This document shows positions 58,500 through 64,000 of a stretch of DNA of 64,000 nucleotides, one piece after another. The first letter of the stretch is position 1. Each line of letters opens with the position of its first letter. A model generated the notes under the pieces. It saw only the letters and a list, made by a program, of their open reading frames with translations, was not told where the DNA came from and did no database searches. The translations under genes were made by a program, and so were the position numbers. Origin of the DNA: Marivirga lumbricoides (GTDB lineage Bacteria; Bacteroidota; Bacteroidia; Cytophagales; Cyclobacteriaceae); contig NZ_BMEC01000003.1 of the NCBI RefSeq assembly GCF_014636295.1, positions 186,001-250,000 on the forward strand, given 5' to 3'.

Positions 58500-60032
58500 T
58501 TAAACTAAAGTGAATTTCTTAATGCTTCCTTTCAAGTCATCAGCAATTTCTCTAAGCATATTGCTTGACTGGCTTATTTCTACCATACCTGCGTTTAGCT
58601 CCTGAGAAGAACTGGCAATTTGTTGCGTGCCTGCAGCTGTTTCCTCTGCTACTACTACAATTTGTTCTATATTTTTAACGACAGCTTCTATAGCCTCTTT
58701 TTGGTTGTTGGTAGTATCCTGAATTTCTTTGGAATGTCTGAAGGTAACTTCACTTGAACTGGCAATTTCCTCAAAAATTTCTTCTGCATCTCTGGTAGCT
58801 ACGCCACCGTCATTTACGCTGGACTGCATACTTTCTATAGCTTTTCCGGCAGACACAGTGTCTTTCTGAACATCGCTGATAATTTTTTCAATATCCACTG
58901 CTGATTTTCTTGAGTCCTCAGCTAACTTTCTGATTTCCTCTGCCACTACAGCAAAGCCCCTGCCTGCGTCTCCGGCACGAGCGGCTTCAATGGCAGCGTT
59001 TAGTGCCAGTAGGTTGGTTTGAGAAGCAATGTCAGTAATTACATTAAGTGTTCTGGCAATTTCTTCTGCTCTACCAGTAAGGATAGTGATTGATTGAGAA
59101 GTTTTTTCTGCAGAAGTATTAATGCCAGCCATATTTACTACCAGGTTCTTTATAATTTTAAGACCTTCTTCTGATCGTTTTTGACCTGCTTCAGCAGTTT
59201 TATTAATGATATCAGCTTTTTGTTGCATGTTAAGAGATGATTTCATCACTTCTTCTACCAGCTTGGACGACTCATCAGTTCTTAGTGCCTGATCCTGGGC
59301 TCCTTTTGCCATTTGAGAAATAGCAGAAGCCACTTCATTAGAGCTGTTTTTAATACTTTCGCTTCGTGTTAGCAAGCTGTCCGATGATTTAGATACGTAC
59401 TCAGCACCAGAGTTTATTTTGTTTAATACTTCATTAAGGTTGTCAAGCGCACTATTTACTTCACCAGCAACTTCTGAATTACTTTGCACTCGCTGAGTAA
59501 GATCTCCCAAAGCCATCGCACGAATAACCTCAATAATCTCGACTTGCTCTTTCATGGATTTCTCTAGCTTGTTTTTAGCTTCATTTCCTGAAATTTCTAT
59601 TAGTTTCTTCTCAGTAATGTCAAGTGCATATTTCACAACTTTAGTTACTTCTCCTTTTTCATTGCTTACTGCTGTGTATGAAGCTTGTAACCAAACTTGA
59701 TCTCCGGCTTTATTGTACCGTAAAAATTCACCGCTTTGGGCTTCTCCTGAGTGCAGAGCATGCCAGAATTTCTTATAATCCGAACTTTTGGCGTATTCAT
59801 CCGAAACAAAAATCCGGTGGTGCTTTCCCTGTATTTCCTTAAGAGTATAACCCGTTGCTTGTAAAAACTGCTTATTTGCTTTCAGTATATTTCCTGTAGC
59901 ATCAAATTCTATAGAAATAAAAGCATTGTTAATAGCAGTTAAATAATTTTGCAAATCCTGAGTTTCATCGTTTGCTTTTCCGTTGGGTTTAGAAGTTAAA
60001 TTTTCTTCTAATTTAGTGGCTGCTTTTACCAT
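58500..60032 (-). CDS. Soluble PAS-containing methyl-accepting chemotaxis protein
   Basis: Chemoreceptor of 510 aa without any transmembrane segment. An N-terminal PAS domain (about 27-142) has [20 protein letters not shown] and the YALDITEKK exit helix; similar PAS domains sense oxygen, redox or small ligands. A HAMP-like region (about 160-215) follows, then the long coiled-coil signalling domain whose tip is [20 protein letters not shown] (335-354). Candidate methylation helices flank it. It is the first gene of the che operon, behind the promoter at 60056. A cytoplasmic receptor implies sensing of an internal or diffusible signal; the ligand is unknown. Confidence 0.93.
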   Translation of the reverse strand: MVKAATKLEENLTSKPNGKANDETQDLQNYLTAINNAFISIEFDATGNILKANKQFLQATGYTLKEIQGKHHRIFVSDEYAKSSDYKKFWHALHSGEAQSGEFLRYNKAGDQVWLQASYTAVSNEKGEVTKVVKYALDITEKKLIEISGNEAKNKLEKSMKEQVEIIEVIRAMALGDLTQRVQSNSEVAGEVNSALDNLNEVLNKINSGAEYVSKSSDSLLTRSESIKNSSNEVASAISQMAKGAQDQALRTDESSKLVEEVMKSSLNMQQKADIINKTAEAGQKRSEEGLKIIKNLVVNMAGINTSAEKTSQSITILTGRAEEIARTLNVITDIASQTNLLALNAAIEAARAGDAGRGFAVVAEEIRKLAEDSRKSAVDIEKIISDVQKDTVSAGKAIESMQSSVNDGGVATRDAEEIFEEIASSSEVTFRHSKEIQDTTNNQKEAIEAVVKNIEQIVVVAEETAAGTQQIASSSQELNAGMVEISQSSNMLREIADDLKGSIKKFTLV

Positions 60033-60055
60033 AGTTTTATGATTTTAATTTTTAG

Positions 60056-60087
60056 TAAAGGTAAGTTCGGATAGGTAGCAGAGTCAA
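60056..60087 (-). promoter_or_regulatory. Promoter of the che operon
   Basis: On the minus strand TTG (60087-60085), a 21-bp spacer and TACCTTTA (60063-60056), one mismatch to TAnnTTTG. It lies 23 bp ahead of the receptor start codon. The rest of the 260-bp gap to the divergent kinase gene shows no other clear element. Confidence 0.55.
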
Positions 60088-60292
60088 TCCATGAAATTCC
60101 GTATTTTTAATAGTATATTTTACAGATTTATGAGTAGGTAATAATACCTAGTTTTAATGATATTGAGGTTTTAATGATTTTTTTTAAGTATTTTGATTTG
60201 TTTAATAAAATAGAGATTGAGAAATTTATTAGGGTTTTTGTAGGAAATTGACAATATTAGAAACACTATAATTACCATAAAATCAACCAAAG

Positions 60293-61708
60293 ATGCCCTC
60301 AAACAAGATTTTGATTGTAGAAGATGACCCTATTATTGGGATACATCTTAAAAGCGTGCTGGAAAAAGCTAACTATGAAGTGGCTCCAATTTTAAGTTCC
60401 GGTGCTGAAGCAATCGAATATGTAAAAGAAAATACACCGGGTATTATATTGATGGACGTAATGCTGGAAGGTATGTACGATGGTATTGAGACTTCTATAG
60501 AGGTTAATAAAATCAAAAACATTCCTGTTATCTATTTAACAGCTACTAATGACAAATCTACTATCCATCGGGCTAAAATTACTTTCCCTTATAGTTTTAT
60601 TACCAAGCCCTTTTCAGAGACTGAGCTACTGGCCAATGTTGAACTTACACTTTTTAAGCATAAATATGAGGTGTCCCGCCAGCAGAGTGAGGAGCTTTTA
60701 TCTTCGATTTTAAGTAAAATTAAAAGTGCGGTTTTAGTGCTTGATCAGCAGTATAAAATAAAATATCTCAACAGGTTTTTAGGAAATTTATTGAACATAC
60801 CCACAGATGTGCTCACAGGCTTTGTATTTGGGGAGGATATAAAATTATCATCATTAACTGATGAAACCATTAGTTTTCAAAGTCTTATCAAGACTGATAC
60901 AGAAGAGCTGGCTTCGCAAAAAATTATTTACATTAATTATGGGGGTAGACAATATCCAGTAAATAATATATATATAACAAAAGCTAATTTTTTCAAAACT
61001 GAGGAAGAACAGTACTTAATTATGTTTTCAGACGCAAGGGAGCGATTAAGCAAAATGAAAGCGTCTAAAATAAAGCGCCAACAAAAATTAAATGCCCAGT
61101 TAGAAGGGGTTGAAAATGAAAGGGCGAGGGTGAGCAGGGAATTACATGATGGCCTGGGGCAAATGTTGAATGTTATTAAGATGAAGGCGCGCAACCTTAA
61201 TGATAATGAAGCAAATTTTACAAGTATGCTGAGTTTAATTGATCAAACCATTGAGGAAACAAGGAAAATATCTAATGATTTAATGCCTTCAAAACTCAGG
61301 CATTTCGATTTGCAATCCTGCCTAAATTCTTTGTGTGAAGATTTTGAAGGAACGGGAATTCAGATTGACTTCAACTCAAACCTGCAACAGAGAGAATTGG
61401 ATGATTATAAGATTCATATTTATCGTATTGTGCAAGAGGCATTCAATAATAGTTTAAAACATTCTCAGGCAAAAAAAATTTCGTTACAGATTTATAAAGA
61501 AGAAGAAAAAGTGAGGATTAGCATTGAAGACGATGGAATCGGTTTTGATTTTGTTAAATTAAAGAAAAATTTGGAAAAAGAATCTCATGGGCTCATCAAT
61601 ATAACGGATAGAGTAAGTGCCATGCGGGGGGAGATAGAATTTCATTCGGATAAAAACTTTGGAACCAGCATTATCATTCATTTAAACGAGCTTAAGAATT
61701 ATGCTTAA
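60293..61708 (+). CDS. Soluble REC-PAS histidine kinase (HisKA_3/NarX type)
   Basis: Cytoplasmic hybrid-like kinase of 471 aa. A receiver domain comes first (1 to about 122, phosphoacceptor Asp55 in GIILMDVMLEG), then a PAS-like domain (about 130-255), then a HisKA_3 dimerisation domain with the phospho-His in RVSRELHDGLGQMLN (about 285), and an HATPase domain with VQEAFNNSLKHSQAKKI and IEDDGIGFDF. An N-terminal receiver means that another kinase, possibly CheA, could feed into it; that is inference. It overlaps the response regulator gene by eight bases and is divergent from the che operon. Confidence 0.9.
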   Translation: MPSNKILIVEDDPIIGIHLKSVLEKANYEVAPILSSGAEAIEYVKENTPGIILMDVMLEGMYDGIETSIEVNKIKNIPVIYLTATNDKSTIHRAKITFPYSFITKPFSETELLANVELTLFKHKYEVSRQQSEELLSSILSKIKSAVLVLDQQYKIKYLNRFLGNLLNIPTDVLTGFVFGEDIKLSSLTDETISFQSLIKTDTEELASQKIIYINYGGRQYPVNNIYITKANFFKTEEEQYLIMFSDARERLSKMKASKIKRQQKLNAQLEGVENERARVSRELHDGLGQMLNVIKMKARNLNDNEANFTSMLSLIDQTIEETRKISNDLMPSKLRHFDLQSCLNSLCEDFEGTGIQIDFNSNLQQRELDDYKIHIYRIVQEAFNNSLKHSQAKKISLQIYKEEEKVRISIEDDGIGFDFVKLKKNLEKESHGLINITDRVSAMRGEIEFHSDKNFGTSIIIHLNELKNYA

Positions 61709-62348
61709 AATTTTGCTAGCGGACGATCACCATCTGGTAAGAGATGGTATTAAAATGTTTCTTGAATCAGAAGCTGATTTTAAAGTGATAGGAGAGGCGA
61801 AAAATGGACTGGAAGCAGTTGAATTAAACGCTGAATTAAAGCCTCATCTGGTGCTTTTGGATATATCAATGCCAGAGAAAAATGGAATTGAAGCAGCCAC
61901 TGAAATCCTACAACACAAACCCATACCTAAAATAATCATGCTGAGTATGTACCTGGATGAAAAGTATATTAATACCTGCATGGAAACAGGAGTACACGGC
62001 TACATTCACAAGGGAGCGGATAAGAAGGAATTGATAGAAGGAGTGAGGAAGGTAATGACTGGCCAGAATTTTTATAGTAAAGAAGTAAGAGAGGTGATGG
62101 TAAGTAATTACATAAACAGCCTTAAGCAAAAGAAAAAAAACCTGACACAGCAAAAAGTAACCATTACCAAACGGGAAATGGAAATTGTAAAGCTAATTAT
62201 GAAAGGCTACTCCAGCGTGCAAATAGCAGAAGATTTATTTATAAGTAACCGTACTGTTGATACACACCGCGCCAATTTGATGCAGAAATTAGATGTTAAA
62301 AATTCAATTGAACTCATTAATAAGGTAACTGAGCTAAATCTGGTTTAA
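61701..62348 (+). CDS. NarL/FixJ-type response regulator
   Basis: DNA-binding regulator of 215 aa, partner of the kinase encoded just upstream. The receiver has Asp8/Asp9, phosphoacceptor Asp54 in LVLLDISMPEKNG and Lys in YIHKGADKKE. A basic linker leads to a LuxR-type HTH (about 150-212) with TKREMEIVKLIMKGYSSVQI and SNRTVDTHRANLMQKLDVKN. The eight-base overlap implies coupled expression. Target genes are not evident. Confidence 0.92.
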   Translation: MLKILLADDHHLVRDGIKMFLESEADFKVIGEAKNGLEAVELNAELKPHLVLLDISMPEKNGIEAATEILQHKPIPKIIMLSMYLDEKYINTCMETGVHGYIHKGADKKELIEGVRKVMTGQNFYSKEVREVMVSNYINSLKQKKKNLTQQKVTITKREMEIVKLIMKGYSSVQIAEDLFISNRTVDTHRANLMQKLDVKNSIELINKVTELNLV

Positions 62349-62405
62349 CCACCGCCTTAATAAGAAAAAGCCCCCTTAAGTTGCTGATGTATGAAGCACA
62401 TTGAT

Positions 62406-63605
62406 TTATTCCGTGAGTTCTCCCTCTAAATCTGTTCTTAATATAGTAAGAGATTGGTTAGTTGCAACGGTAGCCGATCCTGTTAATGTAATCTGATTAT
62501 TTCCTACAGCAATATTGATAGCCTCGTCATTTGAAGCCCCGCCATAAGTTTTCTCCCAAATAGCACTACCATTTAACTCCCATTTTGATAAATAAATATC
62601 ATAATTATCAGGTGAACTCTCCAGGCTGCCGGTTACCATTAATCTTCCGTCAGGAGAGATGGCCAGGTCATTTAATTGAAGGTTCTCCTCCTTTTCATTT
62701 ATCAGCGTTTGGTTGATGATTATGTCATCATTATAAGAGAAATCTACTACAAGGGCATTGGTAGCATTTTGATCACTACTTACTGTGCTTCCTGCGATTA
62801 GCCACTGTGTTCCGTACTGGATTAGAGAATTAGCCACCTCATTTGTCGAGTTGTTTTCTCCATAGTAATTAATTACCTGACTTAGTCCGAGTTTATTTAT
62901 TACACTAATTAATATATCGCTATCAGAGGAGGATTGAAGATTGGAATTGCCTACCCAAAGTATTTTTTCATTATTTAGTTCCGCAATTCCGATTACATCA
63001 CCAGGAGCAATAAGGTTACCGTAGTTTAAACTCCAGGTAATTTCACCTTCATTGGTGATTTTATAAAAAAGGTTATCATCCACCTGGTTATTAATCTTAA
63101 TTGTTCCACCCATTACAAAGCCATTCCCACTTGCCAACTGAACAATTTTATTGCCTTCCTCTATTCTATTGGGCTCACCGAAAGAAAGGCTATCAAGCAG
63201 ATCTCCCTCGCTATTTGTCTTTAATAGCACAAAATCTTTGTCGCCATCTGAGCCAGTCATGTAACCGAGAATCATTAAACTCCCATCTTCAAGAAGAATC
63301 ATGTCTTTAGGTCTGTCGTCAAAATTTCCTCCATATTGTTTTTCCCATAGCAGGTTTCCAAAGTTGTCAGCCTTAGCCAGGTAATAATCTGAAACATTTG
63401 CTGTCCCATTAGCTTTTGAAGCTAATATTAGGATGCTTCCATCTTCTAAAACAATAGATTTCGCAAGAGTTTCATTAAAAGCTCCTCCTATAAATTTTTG
63501 ATATTGCTTCGCAGGCTCACCTATTTCAGGTTCATCAAACTCGCAGGAGGAAAGAAAAAAGAAAGTTCCTAATAAAAGGGATAGTGTATAAGTAAAGTTA
63601 CGCAT
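62406..63605 (-). CDS. Repeat-containing lipoprotein, probable beta-propeller
   Basis: Exported lipoprotein of 399 aa. The signal peptide ends in the lipobox LSSC (Cys at about residue 21), so it is lipid-anchored. The mature part has about six imperfect repeats of 45-60 residues: a strand pair such as DGSILILASK or DGSLMILGYM, a YYLAKAD or FVLLKTN strand, then GNLLWEKQYGGNFDD. The pattern resembles the delta-60 or SBBP-type repeats of predicted beta-propellers. No enzymatic residue is evident. Its upstream neighbour on the same strand is an outer-membrane barrel gene, ten bases away, so the two may form a surface complex. Confidence 0.7.
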   Translation of the reverse strand: MRNFTYTLSLLLGTFFFLSSCEFDEPEIGEPAKQYQKFIGGAFNETLAKSIVLEDGSILILASKANGTANVSDYYLAKADNFGNLLWEKQYGGNFDDRPKDMILLEDGSLMILGYMTGSDGDKDFVLLKTNSEGDLLDSLSFGEPNRIEEGNKIVQLASGNGFVMGGTIKINNQVDDNLFYKITNEGEITWSLNYGNLIAPGDVIGIAELNNEKILWVGNSNLQSSSDSDILISVINKLGLSQVINYYGENNSTNEVANSLIQYGTQWLIAGSTVSSDQNATNALVVDFSYNDDIIINQTLINEKEENLQLNDLAISPDGRLMVTGSLESSPDNYDIYLSKWELNGSAIWEKTYGGASNDEAINIAVGNNQITLTGSATVATNQSLTILRTDLEGELTE

Positions 63606-63615
63606 GGGAAATTAG

Positions 63616-64000
63616 TTATTTCTGTTTTTTTCTTTTATTTCTATCCATCAATTTTGGTTTATATATAGGCAAGGCATAACCTACTTTTATACTCAAATTA
63701 TTCATGGAGAAATCGTTATCTACATAATTGTAATCATATAGTAATTCCGAATTACTATATCTTTCTTTAGGGTTATTTACATCGTTGAGCCCATAGGTAT
63801 AGCTGATACTTCCCAGTAAATATCCGTTTCCTATTACTCCTTTCCAGGTAAAGCCTATTGCTCCTTTGGCAGAGAGGTTGAAAGGCATTCTGTGATCTTT
63901 CATGTTCACGGATGGGCCGGCAACAGTTTGATTCCCCAATTCTTCATTGAGGCTATCCAAACGTGTAATGGAGGCACTGGCATCTAATAAATATTGAACC
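63616..64000 (-). CDS. 3' part of an outer-membrane beta-barrel protein gene
   Basis: Partial gene: the frame is open to the window edge, and the apparent start at 63960 is only an internal TTG. The last 128 residues show strands typical of an outer-membrane barrel (AIGFTWKGVIGNGYLLGSIS, MNNLSIKVGYALPIYKPKLM) and a basic tail ending in KRKKQK. The family cannot be fixed from this fragment. It lies ten bases upstream of the lipoprotein gene on the minus strand and was probably transcribed with it. Confidence 0.65.
   Translation of the reverse strand, partial: VQYLLDASASITRLDSLNEELGNQTVAGPSVNMKDHRMPFNLSAKGAIGFTWKGVIGNGYLLGSISYTYGLNDVNNPKERYSNSELLYDYNYVDNDFSMNNLSIKVGYALPIYKPKLMDRNKRKKQK

Noticed and set aside
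60248-60272. TTGACA and TATAAT boxes ahead of the REC-PAS kinase gene
   Set aside because: The spacing is only 13 bp, and this phylum uses TTG/TAnnTTTG promoters, so a chance match is more likely.
62349-62405. Possible terminator between the convergent regulator and lipoprotein genes
   Set aside because: There are short G/C and T runs, but no stem of more than about four continuous pairs could be built on either strand.

Overview
The window reads as chromosomal DNA of a Bacteroidota bacterium, most probably a gliding, non-flagellated member of the Cytophagales. I cannot name the genus. The cues are an AT-rich base composition, promoters of the form TTG-N19/21-TAnnTTTG instead of the usual sigma-70 boxes, few Shine-Dalgarno sequences, a tuf gene placed between tRNA genes upstream of secE, a DUF3467 gene behind rpoC, a long acidic/lysine tail on L17, and a DUF5686 outer-membrane protein.

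Bases 1-5.2 kb are the edge of a surface-polysaccharide or LPS cluster: four glycosyltransferases and the decayed remains of an FkbM-type methyltransferase. Bases 5.4-12.3 kb are housekeeping genes: an ECF sigma factor with a small zinc-binding anti-sigma protein, gmk, nadD, a large DUF5686 outer-membrane protein, then on the minus strand a biotin carrier protein, pyrH and frr.

Bases 12.5-43.4 kb are a nearly continuous information-processing block on the plus strand: tRNA-Tyr, tRNA-Gly, tRNA-Thr, tuf, tRNA-Trp, secE-nusG-rplKAJL-rpoBC-DUF3467, rpsL-rpsG-fusA-rpsJ, and the S10/spc/alpha clusters from rplC to rplQ with secY, infA, rpmJ and rpoA. It is divided by terminators and by at least six promoters of the Bacteroidota type, five of which share an extended TTTGCA core. 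In two places terminator and promoter are physically interlocked. carA and eno follow.

Bases 45.9-50.6 kb hold a DivIC/FtsB-like division protein, a small outer-membrane barrel, an Ldh-type oxidoreductase, a Ppx/GppA phosphatase and an acyl-CoA carboxylase carboxyltransferase, which could partner the biotin carrier at 12 kb.

Bases 50.7-60.0 kb are a complete chemosensory operon on the minus strand in the order MCP-cheW-cheD-cheY-cheB-cheA-cheC/X-(GAF-PAS protein)-cheR. The receptor is soluble and has a PAS domain. A membrane-anchored GAF plus three-PAS protein without any output domain lies between cheC/X and cheR. No flagellar gene is present, so the output is probably gliding or another surface behaviour; that is inference. 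A divergent soluble REC-PAS-histidine kinase and a NarL-type regulator sit directly upstream. The window ends with a repeat-containing lipoprotein and the 3' part of an outer-membrane barrel gene that runs off the edge.

The most rewarding places for a second look are the che operon with its output-less GAF/PAS protein, DUF3467 as a candidate RNA-polymerase-linked protein, and the interlocked terminator/promoter and leader structures of the ribosomal block. All calls come from reading the sequence; no database search was run.
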